A DNA stretch of 64,000 nt from Chlorella sorokiniana (Eukaryota > Chlorophyta > Trebouxiophyceae > Chlorellales > Chlorellaceae): positions 248,001 through 312,000 of the forward strand of contig CP084616.1 in assembly GCA_025917655.1 (NCBI GenBank), written 5' to 3'. Positions 1 through 11,647 of the stretch are shown one piece after another; positions within the stretch are counted from its first letter, which is position 1, and the number at the start of each line of letters is the position of its first letter. Below the pieces are notes generated by a model. That model worked only from the letters and a program-made list of their open reading frames with translations. It ran no database searches and was not told where the DNA came from. The translations under genes were made by a program, and so were the position numbers.

Positions 1-983
1 CGAGTTCGACCACACCCAGTGCACCACGACGGGATAGATGAAGGCGCACAGGGTGGCGGTGTAGCAGAGGTACGCCCTGGCGGTACGATGCGGCACGAGG
101 TGGAGCCGGGATGGCGGTCAGGGAAGCAGGCTGGGGACAGGTTCGCTGCTTGCTGACAGCCGGGCGACCGGCCTGGCCGACCCCTCGTCGCAAGCAGCGC
201 CCATGCACCGCAGTCTCAAGCCGGTTGACTCCCTGACTGGCCGGGTGGCCCGCACCGGCGCCCTCCGCTCCCTCCTCCGCCCACCCTCCCCCTCACTTGA
301 ATTGCAGCCGCTCCGCCACCGCTCCCGACACAATGGTGGCTGCCGTGGCTGCGAAGCTCCAGTTCCAGAGCCAGAGGGCCCAGTAGGTGCCACCCGTGGC
401 GGCAGCCTCTGAAGAGAAAAAGTTGTAGGCGCCGATGAAGCCGTTCTGGCCGCACTTGCCGTAGGCGAACGCGTCGCCCACGGCCCACCAGCAGACGCCT
501 GCCACACACGCGTCGATCGCGTTCTTCATTACTGCGGCCGCGGGCCAGGGCGAGGGGGTGGCAAGGCGATGGTCAGCTGGCAGCGCTGCAGCGCTGGCGG
601 CAGGCGGCTGCGAGATGGGCCAAGGGCGTGCGGACGGGGCTTACGGATGTTCTTGGTGTTCTTGGCCCTCACGGTGCCGGCCTCGAGCAGCGCAAAACCA
701 GATTGCATCTGCAGGAATGGGCACGGATGGGTGCTGGGGAGGAGGCAGCACCCTGCTAAGCACCTCGGGCAGCACAGGCCCAAGTCTCAAGCCCTTTGCT
801 GCTAGCTATGCTGCTCTTCACCTGAAACACAAACAGGGCGCAGAGCAGGACCCACAGAGTGGTCAGCTCCGCCTCCAGATTGCTGTACTGCGCTGACAGA
901 TCGGTCAGCGTTGTCGCTGCCTGCTGGGCGGCGCCGCCGCCTGGCCCCACTTCCGCCAACGTGCGCTCCACAAGGTTTGGCAT
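1..983 (-). CDS. AMT1: Ammonium transporter, AMT1 family (partial)
   Basis: Carries ammonium across the plasma membrane as a trimer of 11-TM subunits. Read on the minus strand as exons 822-983, 645-708, 297-531 and 1-76; every junction is GT-AG and the phases join cleanly. Exon 1 starts at the ATG at 983 and enters the first membrane helix (TLWVLLCALFVFQ). Exon 2 gives MQSGFALLEAGTVRAKNTKN, the family's signature end of TM1. Exon 3 carries the DACVAG, GDAFAYG and FFSSEAAATGGTYWALW blocks and ends in ERLQFK. Exon 4 continues AYLCYTATLCAFIYPVVVHW, again matching AMT1. The 3' half lies beyond the left edge. The short N-terminus is typical of algal AMT1. Identification is firm; transport affinity cannot be judged. 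Confidence 0.95.
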
Positions 984-1804
984 CGTTCGATACGCGGTTT
1001 CAACAGATCGCAACCCAGAGGGGCCGTGGAAAGACTCGGTGAGCGAGTTCTCGGTATGGGTGGGCTCTGCCGGTGGACCCTCCCGCCGCACCGGCGGTTC
1101 GAGCGCTTGCTCAGCGAGCAATTTCGGTTCGACAGCTGGGCTGTGACTTGCGCCCTACAAGCAGCCTGGCCCAAAGTGCCTGCAAGGGCTAAGTCAGGGC
1201 AGCGCTCTCCAGAGCCCGAGCACCGAGGAAACACTCAAACACACGACCGAAATGTTCCATCGGCACATAACAACACACGGATTCCGGACCTGCTTTGTGT
1301 GCTTTGCCGCACGGCGCCAGGTGATGGGACCACCCGCAACGCCGACAGCGCTGCACGCCGCCTCGTATGGAGCCCTTGCATCACAATGCCCGATTCGAAA
1401 GTGGTTACAGTCTGTCGATCATGTGCCGGGTTCATATTTCAAAGCCCACCTGATCTTACTGGTCACCTTTGCAGGCACCTGGCTGCCGTCGCGGCAGTGT
1501 TGCTGTACGTTTCAATGCTACATCGTGGGCCCAGGACAGCACGCATTGCAGGCAGATCAATTTTATCATGCAGGATACAAGCTCTGACCATCCCAGGATG
1601 GATGCGACTCTTCCCATCCCCAGAATGGAGCCCAGACTGCTCGTGAGGGACAAGCCAGGGGGTGGCGGTACGCTGTGGGGTTGACCGAAGCGGAATCGTT
1701 CCGGCCCTTAGCCTGTGTGCTCATCCCTAACTGCTAGAAGATGCTCCAAAGCTTACCCTCTCTGGAAACGAGCCGCGACCCTTGCATTCACGCAAACGAG
1801 CCGT
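984..1804. other. Intergenic, no gene supported
   Basis: This lies between the start of AMT1 on the minus strand and the coiled-coil gene on the plus strand, so it should hold both promoters. Short open frames exist on both strands but none shows conserved residues, exon structure or coding-like composition. No TATA-like box or repeat stood out. Confidence 0.5.
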
Positions 1805-3440
1805 ATGCTTGCAACTTGGAGCATCCCATTTCCGAAACGGCGAAAAGAGAAGAAGAAGAAGAAGGGCGAGCATCGGGCAGGCAGTCGCAAGGCTGGCGGG
1901 GGCGGCACGGCGCCGCCGCTACCACGCCCGAAGCCTGCCTGGGACAGCACCACGAGCGACCTGTCTCGCTTCAGGCTGGGCCCTGCCGAACAAGAGTTCA
2001 GGAGGTCCTTGAGGCAGAGCCGGCATCGCCCGCAGCCTGCCCCTTCCACGGCTGGAAGCCAGGAGATGCACTTGCAGTCCGAGGCAGATGAGCCTGGCGA
2101 CCTGGCTGTGCCCCTGGCGGGTGAGCTGCTCCGCAGTGCCGCCTTCTTCCCAAACCAGTCCGCCCTGCATTCCGGAAACAGCTGGCAGGCGGCGGATGAC
2201 GCGATTCATGGCTACTGCGCTGCAAAGGAACAGTCGCTGGAGGAGATGCGACGGTTTGTCGCCGAGCTCCAGCTCAAGCATCTGGCTGGAGACGGCAGCA
2301 GCTTGCTGAGGGATGACCCTGCCCCCAGCACACGCGGCGGCAGCCTAGCGCATCGGAAGCTGGCGAAGCTGCGGGCAGAGGAACATGCAGCAGCGGGACA
2401 ATGGGAGGAGGCAGAAAGTGACGGCGACGCCCGCTGCAGCAGCGCCGGCGACGAGGAGCGCGACGCGCCAGCCGCCGCCGCAGCGCCGGCTCGCAAGCCC
2501 CATGGCTCAAACAGCGAGGGCGAGGGGCGGCTGGGGCCCGCAGCGCTGCGCAGGGCGCAGCGGCGCATGCTGCACGCGCCGCAGCCGCTGGTGACAAGCG
2601 CAGCACCCAGCAGAGGGGCCAGCCAGCACAGCGGCGAGGCAGAGGATGCGCCGGCGCAGAGCATGCAGGACCGGCTGGCGGCCCTGGAGGCCCGCGTGGA
2701 GCGGTGTGAGGGGCTGGAGGAAGGGCTACGGCAGGCACAGGCTTCGGTGGCGGAGCTGCAGGAACAAACTGCCGCCCTGCGGGCAGGTGGGGCAGGACCG
2801 CCCAGAGTGCCTCCACCAAGTGCAAGCCTTGATGCAGCCTTTGTCGTTGCTGTTGCGTGAACGGGCTGCCATTCTTGCCCTTCTGCCGCAGAGCTGGACT
2901 CGTGCATCAGCCACTCCCTCCACGCCACCACGCAGCTGCAGTCGCAGCTGGCCCGCCTGCTGGCGGGCGGCAGCGCCGCCGGCCAGCAGGCACAGCAGGA
3001 AGCCCCAGCCGAGCCGCCGCGGCCGGCCGCTGCCGCGGTTGCGCTGGAGCAAGCGCGGGCGGCAGCCGAGGCGCTGGCGATTGCGCAGCAGGCGCAGGGC
3101 CAGGCGGTGGGGGTCACCTCCTCCAGCCCCCACCAGCTGCCCCCGACGCACGCGGGCCCACGCCGCGCTCCCAGCCTGCCCAAGTGCTGCGCGGGCACAG
3201 CCCACGTCAGCAACCCGTGGATGCTCTGCACCACGTGCAGCTGCCCAGCTACCGGCGATTTGTAGAGCTGCGCCGCACAGCGGCAGCCGCAGCCAAAGCA
3301 GGCGACGAAGAGACGGCGCCCCTGCCGGCGCCTGCATCTCCACCCGCTGCTCTTCCCTGCACGAGGCGTTCTGGCGAGAACAGCCCGCCCGGCCCAGGGC
3401 GCTGCCACCCAGCCTGCGCCTGAAACAGGACACGGTGTGA
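1805..3440 (+). CDS. Unknown protein with basic N-terminus and coiled coils
   Basis: Family not recognised. The first exon (ATG at 1805 to 2786) begins with a Lys-rich stretch (KRRKEKKKKKG) that could act as a nuclear signal. Later come a short acidic Glu/Asp patch, an Ala-rich linker and a heptad-like helix (DRLAALEARVERCEGLEEGL). A GT-AG intron (2787-2891) joins in phase to ELDSCISHSLHATTQLQSQL, which extends the coiled coil. Between about 3150 and 3440 plausible coding passes through three frames: first an Ala/Pro stretch, then LPSYRRFVELRR, then SLHEAFWREQPARPRALPP ending at 3440. That is best explained by one-base length errors or an unseen intron, so the C-terminus is provisional. A start further upstream through another intron is possible. 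Confidence 0.55.
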
Positions 3441-3694
3441 CCGTCGTCCGCGGCCGGTGCACTTTAGCGGCGCCTGCACAGCTCAAAGAGGCAATGCACC
3501 TCAGGGCAACCGTCTCGTTCTGCTCCAGCTGGCCTGCTGCAGCTGCAATAACCGGTCACGTGCTCAGCGAGCCTTGGTGTTTCGCTGTAACGGTGGCACC
3601 GTGAGTTCCGTGTTGGGGAGGTGGCAGGGCAGCAGGCGGGCATGGTTCACGGCGGCGCCTGCCGCGGCGGCGCCTCAGAGACACCAGGGTGGTC

Positions 3695-5302
3695 TCAGTC
3701 CAGGGCGGGCGTCTTCCACAGCCCGTCTGTGAGGTAGTGCAGGTTGTCCACAGCTATGCCCTTGTTGAGCTCCCGCATCTGCAGCGGGGCGCAGCGCACG
3801 TGAATTTTGTGCGACGGGGTGGAACGCTGGGGAGCGAGCTGCAGTGGGTGCGGCAGCGGCGGGCTCAGTCGGAGGCAGCGTGCGCAGCGCAGGGCGGGAC
3901 CCCGGCTGGCAGGACACAGGGGAAGGCTTGCCGGCCGGCCGGCCAGCCTGTACCTTCCAAATGTGCTTGTAACGCAGCAGTGCAGCGTCCCCCCACCAGC
4001 ACGTCCCGCCCACCTGCTCTGTTGACATCTTGGTGTATCCTACAGCCATCGCGTGCTCCTTGCCCTCGGCATAAATTGCCGCCGCTGCGCCTCATCCACC
4101 TGCAGGGAAGAAATGGGGGTGGTTGGGCGGGTGGGGTTGTACTGCCAGGGGAGTTCACCCTCCATGCAGTCACCGGCCGCTGCTTCGGCGGCTCAGTGAT
4201 GCAACATGCTGGAACCTCGGCAGCCGCCACGTCAACTGCATCACCGCCGCCACGATTCACAAAACCTGACCGCTTTCGCGTCATCTTATCAACCCAGGTG
4301 GCGCCCTGCCTCATGGCTGGGCCCCTTTCCACCCCCGGGCGCTGACCCCTGCCCCCACCTCGTCGTGCATGGTGGCCCCTGGGGGAGGTGAGCCCTGGGC
4401 ACATGATGTTGGCCCCGGACAGCACAAACTTGATGGCCCCCAGGTCGGCGCGCAGGCGCGGCATCATGTCTGGGTACTGCAGGCGGTACAGAGGCGGCAC
4501 CGGCGGTGAGGGCTGGAGCGTGCCATGCGGGAAGAAAGCTTTTGTCAAGCTCAGCTCTGCTTGCCATTCGACATCAGCAGAACGGCCTGACGCGGCCAAG
4601 CAAGGGCCGGAAGCAGGCGGGCAGCCAGCGGGCTCCAGAGTACGCAAACGTGCATGAGCGCAGCGTGCACAGCAGGAGCGCCAGACCTGGTGCAGCAGGC
4701 GCAGCGTGGGGAACCAGGGGCCGTCCCGCATGCTGAAGAAGAGCGGCGTCTTGTCCAGCACCAGCAGCTGCACGTGGTCGGGGCTGCGGGGCCGGGCGGG
4801 CAGGGGAGGCATGATACCACAAGGGTTGCATAAATTTGCAGACGAACGAAACAGACATTAAGCGCGGCACGGTGGCCAACAGGAGAAGCAGCTGCAGCAA
4901 GCAGCGCCAGGGCAGAAGGGAGCACGGAGATGGCCACGACCCTCCCAGCTGTCCACTGATTCGGCGGCGCCCAGACTCCACAGAGCGCATGCGGCAGCCT
5001 CGCAGCGGCGGCGGCTCACAGCTTGACCAGGACCAGGTCCTGCTTCTTGGGCAGTACCACATCCAGTACGCCCGTCTCCACCAGCCACGGGTAATCGTCC
5101 GCTATCTTGCCTGGGGGCAGGGAAAGTGCGGGTGAGGGCTGCAGCCGGGCGGGCCGGCAGATTGGGCGGAGGTGCAGCCGCTGCAGGGCCCGCCACATGC
5201 AAACCCACCGCGGATGGCACGTTGCACGGATGCCTTCAGCTGGCTGTGCCCCGAAACCTTGTCCTTGCCAAAAGACTTGAACAGCTGTGACTGGCCGCTC
5301 AT
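3695..5302 (-). CDS. MCTS1: MCTS1/Tma20-like translation reinitiation factor
   Basis: MCT-1 works with DENR to recycle 40S subunits and promote reinitiation; it has an N-terminal domain and an RNA-binding PUA domain. Exons on the minus strand: 5209-5302, 5020-5110, 4687-4783, a fourth starting at 4476, one ending at 4014, and 3695-3778. Seen: SGHSQLKASVQRAIRGKIA, LDVVLPKKQDLVLVKLPDHV, LFFSMRDGPWFPTLRLLHQ, IKFVLSGANIMCPGLTSP, YAEGKEHAMAVGYTKM and the end NKGIAVDNLHYLTDGLWK, all colinear with the family. At 4381-4385 a run of five G shifts GLTSP-GATMHDEV out of frame, and the next exon start needs another adjustment. Either the assembly is off here or a shifted acceptor inside exon 5 restores the frame with a few changed residues. 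It is divergent from mL43. Confidence 0.93.
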
Positions 5303-5572
5303 GAGGCTGCTGCTGCGAAACGCCCGAGGAACACAACTAGGAACCGAGCTGCGGTGCGTCAGCTGAGAGCGGCCCGTCGCTCGCTGTGGTTGCTAGTGGA
5401 AGGCACCGACTGACTCTATACGTGGATCAAACTCTAAATTCTGAAACAGGTGAAGGTCGCAAACAAGCTGTACGCCGAGGTGATGGAAGGGATGCTTAGC
5501 AGCTGGTTGGCTGTCAGCGCTTGCAGGAACTCCGTACAATACAATCGACCTGTGAGACACCTTGCCGGCACT

Positions 5573-5599
5573 TAAACGGGCACCTTAGGTGCCCGTTTA
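5573..5599. repeat. 27-bp palindrome in a divergent promoter region
   Basis: Two 13-base arms (5573-5585 and 5587-5599) are exact reverse complements around a single T at 5586. The centre reads GGGCACCTTAGGTGCCC. It lies between the oppositely oriented MCTS1 and mL43 genes, about 270 bases from the first and 310 from the second. It could be a dimeric regulator site or a hairpin. The rest of 5303-5905 shows nothing else recognisable. Confidence 0.85.
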
Positions 5600-5905
5600 C
5601 AGCAGTGTCTAAGATATGTACTCACACTTGTACTGTCCGAGTGGGTTTCTCTCACAGCAGTGCTTCAGTTGCATCGGAAAGAGCCCCTGCCAATAGAACT
5701 GACAGTTCAATGCCGATTAATGCGCTGTCTACATTGATCTAGCTCGGTTGCTGGGCACGTGAGTTTGCAGGCGACGCAGCAACGGCTGCAGCGACAGTAA
5801 ACGCCCATTGACACGTGCTCAGTGCTTGAATTTCTGTCTGAAGCGGCGTTTCCCTTTGAGGCTGCGGTGGCAGCTTAGCGGCAGGGCGAGCGACCGCAGG
5901 GCAAC

Positions 5906-7434
5906 ATGCAGCTCAAGCAGGTGAGTGGCTGTTGGACGAATGGGGTCAGTCGCTAGCGCCGCTCCCGCAGCAGCAGGGGCTGGTCGGCCGCTTGACGCAG
6001 CGGCGGTGCAGCGGCAGTCCCCCATTGCCCCTCGTCCTCCGGCAGGGCCTTTGCTTGGTGTTGCGCTGCACACATACATCAAATGGAGAACCTGCGACCC
6101 GGATGGGTGTCCTGGGGTGGCCCTTGCCCTCACCCTGCCCCCAGCCTCATCTGCGAAGGCGCCCCTTGCTCCGCCCCCTCTGTGCCGTCGCAGATCTCCC
6201 GAATATTGGTGCAGTTTAGCCCCTACACAGGGCAGGCGCGGTCGGCTCGGGAGTTTCTGGCCCGTGTGACCAGCCAGCCCGCGCGGCAGAGCAACCCAGA
6301 CTGCGAGGTGCAGGCACGGGTGCGCGTCAAGGGAGACCCCTTCATCGAAATCCAGTTTGATAACAAGCAGGCGGGTCGCTGCCCCCTGCGGTGTGCTGCT
6401 GGTTCCAGGGCGTCGCTGCCCCCTGCGGTGTGCTGCTGGTACCAGGGTGTGTGCTCTAGGAGGTATACGTGCCTGGGAGGCAGTCAGAGATCACCGATTG
6501 ATGTATGTGCTATGGGTTGAGACTTTTTACGTTTTTTTGCTGCATTGCTCAACACAGGTGGCGCGCATCGAGACGGGAGAGCTGACCATCAAGCAGATTC
6601 TGGAGCAGGTACAGAGCCAGGCGGAGGAGATGGACACGGCGCAGGTGGGCCCTGCTGCTGGACCCCGCAGCAGAGAGCCAGACGAAAGAACATGGCAGCC
6701 GGGCGGGCACGGTGGCGCGCCGCCAGTGCCTCAAGCTGGGTGGTGCTGCGCTGCTGCTGGGCTGGCGGCTGCTGCTGGTGTTGACTGCCCCGCCCGGCAG
6801 CACGCGCGGCAGCCGGCCTCAGGCCTGCACAGCCGCTGCCCCGCCGCCCACCATTGAAATGAACCATCAACCAAAACATCTCTTCCTTTTCCCCGCCCTG
6901 CCTCTCTACCCCGCGCAGAAGCTGAAGGCCGCCGGCTTTGGGCAGGGGGACAAGCTAGAGAGCAGCTGGCAGGCGGCGCTGGGGCGGGAGGGGGCTCCGT
7001 GGGCTCGGTGGCGCATGTGCCCCGCCAGGCTTGAGAGCTGGCTGGCAGCACCTTGGCAGCAGAGCGGGGACATGCGGCAGCGTGTACCGCAAGGCAGTTA
7101 CGGCACGGGACCACAGCCCGGCCAGGTGCAGCTCTTGGTGTTCCCCAATCGCACCGCCGCACTCACTCAACACTTTATTGCAGCAGGCAGCAGCCATCTG
7201 CATGCCGTATTCTCCGTGGGCTTCCTTGTCCAAAACAGCTTCTACGAAGATGCCGCATTGCTATTCTTTTATCCCTACGCCACTTCCACCCATGTTCGCA
7301 CTGCCGCCCAGCCTGTAGCTGTACTACGCAGACGCTCTAATTTGCGCTTGAGCGCCCTATTACGCGAGAGCATGGCGGCGTGCGAATATCTACGACAGCG
7401 GCAGCGGTGCTTCAATGAAATGCAGTGCACATAA
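5906..7434 (+). CDS. MRPL43: Mitochondrial large-subunit ribosomal protein mL43
   Basis: A thioredoxin-like L51/S25/CI-B8 domain protein of the mitoribosome. Exons: 5906-5920 (MQLKQ), 6194-6370, 6558-6644 and 6919 onward. Joined, they begin MQLKQISRILVQFSPYTGQ and continue SAREFLARVTSQPARQ, NPDCEVQARV and DPFIEIQFDNKQVARIETG, matching the family's layout of a short N-terminal strand, an S-R-x-x-R/E-F helix and a central strand pair. Intron 2 appears to start with GC (CAG|GCGGGT) because only this donor keeps the conserved frame. The last exon stays open to a TAA at 7434, longer than the family needs, so the real stop may come earlier through another splice. Expected location is the mitochondrion. 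Confidence 0.8.
6375..6448. repeat. 37-bp tandem duplication in mL43 intron 2
   Basis: Two adjacent near-identical 37-base copies (core CTGCCCCCTGCGGTGTGCTG) sit just inside the GC-type donor of intron 2. The copies differ at only a few bases, so the duplication is recent. Confidence 0.85.
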
Positions 7435-7483
7435 ATATGTGGAAAAGGGGCAAGCGTTCGCGACATCACGACATCATGCCTGC

Positions 7484-9847
7484 CTAGCATGCGCGCCTGG
7501 CCGTCACCGCTCGCCGGCCTGCCGCTGCGCCCCGCCCCCGCCGCACCCGCCGCCCCCGCCGCTCCGTGGCGGCGTCGAGGGCGAGGAGCAGCTGCAGCGC
7601 GGCGTCGTACACCTCTGGCTGCGAGTGCACGCCGTCCACGCTGCACTCCTCGCCGCAGCTCCGGGTGAGGGGCAAGAGGTCCAGCAGCGCCAGGGGGCCA
7701 CCCGGCGCCAGCAGGCCCGCCTGTTGGGCGTGGGTATGGGGGTGTGGGTGGGGTGGGAGGGGGCGCGGATTGGCAGGGCAAAGTGCTGTGGGCAAGAGGT
7801 CGAGGCTGTCGGCGGCCAAGCCGCGCGACAGCGAACCCCACAGACACACCGCAGCATCACTGCGGCATGAGAGCAGCCTGCCACTCCCTCATACCCTCGG
7901 CTTCGTCTGCCCCAAGCATCCCAATGTCGGCTTGCACACAGCAGCCTGTCTTGGACACCCGCACGCTGCCCGCAACCGCCCACCCTCGCCCACCTCTTGC
8001 ATGGCAGAGTTGTAAGCGTCAACGTTGGCCGGCGTCATGCTCTGCCGCTTGTCCAGGGCACGCATGCGGTTGGGGAACGTCTCGCTGCCGCTGGCCAGGA
8101 ACAAGCGGGCTGGAGGGGGCTGCTGGCGGGCGGCGTCGCTGCGAGCGTCTAGAAGCGCGCCCGCGGCGGCGCCCAGCTGGCGCAGGCGGGCGGCAAAGTC
8201 GTCGTCGGCGGTGACGTGCAGCAGGTGCCAGAGCGTGGCGCTGAGCACGACCAGCTGAGCTGGCGGCTGGTCCCGCTGCTCCTCCCGCCGTGCGATTGGC
8301 AACGGTGGCGGCTGGCTGCTCTCGGCGGCCGCCTGCTGCTCCCCCTGCTGCTCTCCGGCTTGATGCAGCCGGCGGTGGCGCCGCGAGCGCCGCCTGCGGC
8401 TGCCTCCCGCCTTCTGTGCCGCCCCTCCTGCCGCCTGCTGCGCATTGTCGACGGTGGCCGGAGCCGCCCCCGTCCACAATGCTCCCCTCTATCTCCTCTG
8501 CATTCTCCTCCTCCACATCCCCGTCCGCCGCTTCCGCTGGAGTCTCACCGGCCCCCTTCTGCCCCTCCCCGCCCACATCGTCCGAGCCCGCTGCAGCTTG
8601 CTGGCCCCCACCGCGGCGCCAGCCAGTTCCCCCGCCTGCAGCAGCGCCGTCAGGTTGTCGGGGTAGGGCGCCCAGCGGAAGCGCAGCGCCACGCCGCCGT
8701 CCAGATCGTGCTGGAAGTCGGCGTGGCCCACCACCACGGTCTGGGCTGCTGGGAGGGAAGCAGGGGAGGGGAGGGGGCACGCGGCAGCTGGCGAGGAGCA
8801 GCAGGAGGGCAACAGGAGGGATCCAGGGAGGGCAGGCAGGCGTAGCACTGCTGCCCCGCCGGCCCGGCTGCGCTATGGGTGGCGGAGCGGCCAGTCTGGT
8901 TTGCACAGGCGGCGAGCGGCGGTCGCACGCAGCGCGGGGAGCAGCACAGCCTTGCAAGCTTCCCCCTACGCCGCGGCACCGGCCCTGGCTGCTGCGCTGC
9001 GCGACGTGCCTGGATCTCCCAGCAGGCGTAGCGTGGCAGCGTACAGGTTGCGAGCGATGGAGTCGCCCGCAAACGTGACGCGCCGCCCCACGAGCTGCGC
9101 ACGCGCTTCGGGCGCGCGCGTCGCCGAGCGCCGCAGGCCGTCGCGGCCGCCGAGAAGCGCCAGTGCCGCCGTGGCGTGTCGCCGCACGTGGCAAACTCGG
9201 CCGCAGTGTCGTTGGTGCACCTGCGCACGAAGATGCCATGATGAGTTGCTGGCTGTTTCTTTGTGGCATTCTCTGACTGGCGAGCAACGAGGCCACCTGA
9301 GGCAGCTTGCCCAGCCAGCTGGATGCCCCCCTTCCCTTTCCCCCGAAACAAACAAAAAGCAGGCAGAGCAGCCCAGCAGGATCCATCGGTGCTGCAGGGT
9401 CCCGCACCGCACGGTCACAAAGTCGTCGGTCCACTCCCCTGAGGCGAGCACGCGGGTGCAGTCGTTGCCTGTGAACTGGAAGAAACCAGAGGTGCGCCTG
9501 CGGCACGCTCAAAAGGGCAAGGGCAAGCAAAAGCGGGAATGGGCAGAGGGGCAGCGCCCAACCGACGTCACCCCTTGCTGCCTGCCGGCTCTTCAACCAG
9601 GACACATCAGCGCATCAGGCTGGAAGGCAAGCCTGGCACCGGTGAGCCAGCTGATTCACCTCGTGATCGGCGGCCTGACAAGGAAGAGCGGCCGGGACGT
9701 CACGGCCGCAGCAGCAAGCAGCAGCAGCACAGCGAAGACCGCCGCCGCCAGCAACAGGGTGCGGAACCGCTGCGAGACATCTTCCGCAGCTTTTGCAGGT
9801 TGTGCATTACCCGCTACAGCACCGGTGGAGGAGGCAGTGGGCCCCAT
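7484..9847 (-). CDS. Type II membrane PC-esterase / CAS1-TBL-like acyl esterase
   Basis: Likely an SGNH/GDSL-fold acyl-transferring enzyme of the secretory pathway, related to the trichome-birefringence-like and CAS1 families that acetylate polysaccharides. Exon 1 (9660-9847) encodes a short cytosolic tail and one hydrophobic helix (LLLAAAVFAVLLLLAAAAV). Exon 2 starts at 9497 with RTSGFFQFTGNDCTRV and EWTDDF. Exon 3 (from 9220) carries the nucleophile block GRRVTFAGDSIARNLYAATL. Further exons give VVVGHADFQHDLDGGVALRF, an acidic low-complexity insert, LVVLSATLWHLLHVTADDDF, and the C-terminal DGVHSQPEVYDAAL, which supplies the catalytic Asp and His (DxxH). Stop is at 7484-7486. Exact borders of the middle exons (about 8000-9000) are uncertain because the frame changes in the GC-rich linker. 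Confidence 0.8.
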
Positions 9848-10135
9848 GGCCTGAGCAACGCTGGCTGCGGATGAAGTTCGCCTTGCCAGGGGGTGGCGCC
9901 TGCTGGGCGTCCCAAGGGACGCGTGCCGTACTATAGACATCCAGTCATGGCAAGGGCGCACTGGTGCGCCGCTTGCTCGGGAGCTAACTACCCCCAGCTG
10001 TACGGGGCACAGTACGCCTTCCATTTTTCTTTGGGCCACCTGAGGCGGCCTCTTATGGGCGTTGTGGCACCTCGGCGACAGTCCACAGCACCTGAAAGAT
10101 TGCCAAGACATCAAATCCCTCACCAGTGTCGGGCC

Positions 10136-11395
10136 ATGCAGAGGAGGAGGCTTCCGGCACCTGACAGCGACACAGAATCCGACAATGAGGACGTCCCACC
10201 GATCGAAGAGCCGCTGTACCAGTCATTGCAGCTGGCAGCAGCCTTGCAGCGTCCTGCCGACTTTGCCACCGCGGCAGCAGAGCTTGCTGCGGTCATCCGC
10301 CACCTGTGGAGCTCCCGCTGCAGCAAGGCTGTGCAGGCACAAGTCGTGCGGGACGTGGCACTGGCGATAGACTGCTGCGACGCGTGAGTTGCGCTTTGGG
10401 AGCGTCTCCGAAACGTCGCCGCCTCGATGCACAGGGCACCACGGCGCATGGCTGCTGGCCACCCTCGAACCCTGTTTTGCGCCATGCAGACGGCTGCAAA
10501 GCCGCTCAGCGCTGGCAGCCCTGTTGGAGGCCGTGGAGCGGCACCTGCCCCAGGCCAAGCGCAAGGAGCTGCAGCGGCTGTACCGCCGGAGCGCCGTCCA
10601 GCTGCGGCGGCACGAGCGGCGGCGGCGGCGGCGGCGGCGGCTCTGCCCAGGCCCCGACAGCGACGACGAGGACGATCCGGCCAGCTTTGACCGCCTGCCG
10701 CTCGACGTCATGGCGCACGTGTTGCGGTGAGGATGAATGACACACGATCAAAGACAGCACACAGCACCACCGCCAACTTGCTTGTGCCAAACAGCCGCCA
10801 GTGCCCACCCGCCGCTGTGCCTCCCCAGGCAGCCGTCGCTCTCGTCTCATGCTCTGCGTGCTGCTGCTGTGGCCGTCCTTACAGCCATCCTCCTTGCTGC
10901 TTCCTGTGCGCAGCTACCTTGACCCAGTCACCTTGGCCCGCTGCGCTTGCGTGGGCGCGAGTGGCGAGCGGCGGCCACCGCCGACGCTCTCTGGCACCGC
11001 CACTGGGCCAGCCTGCTGGCCGAGCTTCCAGCCAGCAGCAGGGAAGGGCACGAAGGGCCGGCGACCACGGGGGCTGCTGCGGCGGCGGCGGCTGCAGCCG
11101 AAGATTCGCGGCGCTGGCGGCGCGGCACCCTGGGCGCCTGCTGCGCTGGCGCACGAACCGAGTGCTGCTGGGGCGGCGGCTGGGCTGGCTGCCAGATGGG
11201 CAGACGGGCAGCACAGGCAGCCGCCACATAGACACAGCTGCTGTGCTGGAATACCTGCGATCCGGCGGCCGGCGCGGCGGCGCCCCGGAGCAGCGGCGGC
11301 GGCGGCAGCAGCAGCAGCGAAGGGAGCGCTGGGGAGGGGCCGCTGTGCACCTCGCAGCTCAAATTCTGGCAGCTGTGAGGTTGCAGGTTGTCTAA
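10136..11395 (+). CDS. F-box protein
   Basis: Probable substrate adaptor of an SCF ubiquitin ligase. Exons 10136-10383, 10490-10726 and 10914 onward, all GT-AG with matching phases. The N-terminus is acidic (DSDTESDNEDVPPIEE) and followed by two helical stretches and a poly-Arg run. The F-box is FDRLPLDVMAHVLR joined across intron 2 to YLDPVTLARCACVG and, one base out of frame, REWRAAATADALWHRHW. Another slip near 11130 leads into LLRWRTNRVLLGRRLGWLPD and a stop at 11395. No LRR, WD40 or Kelch repeats are visible, so the substrate is unknown. It is divergent from the PC-esterase gene about 290 bases away. Confidence 0.8.
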
Positions 11396-11647
11396 CACGG
11401 TGTAATGGCAGCTATGAGCAACGGCGAAATGGAGTGTGGAACATTCGCGGTCAGCTCGGCAGGAAGCGGTGGAGGTGTTGGCAGGTCATTGGGGTCGGTG
11501 AAGGCGGCAGAGAGGAAGCATCAAGGAAGGGAAGCAGGGGAAGCCCAGCAGCGATACGCCGTACGGGAAGAGCCACATCAGAAGAGCCGCCATGCGGCTT
11601 CGCCCAGCGTCATGCAACAGTGAGGAGCGTCAAGCATCGCCGCCACG

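Noticed and set aside
2212-3486. 424-codon minus-strand frame
   Set aside because: It lies opposite the coiled-coil gene, whose plus-strand frame has heptads and a phase-consistent intron; the minus frame is Ala/Ser/Arg/Cys filler.
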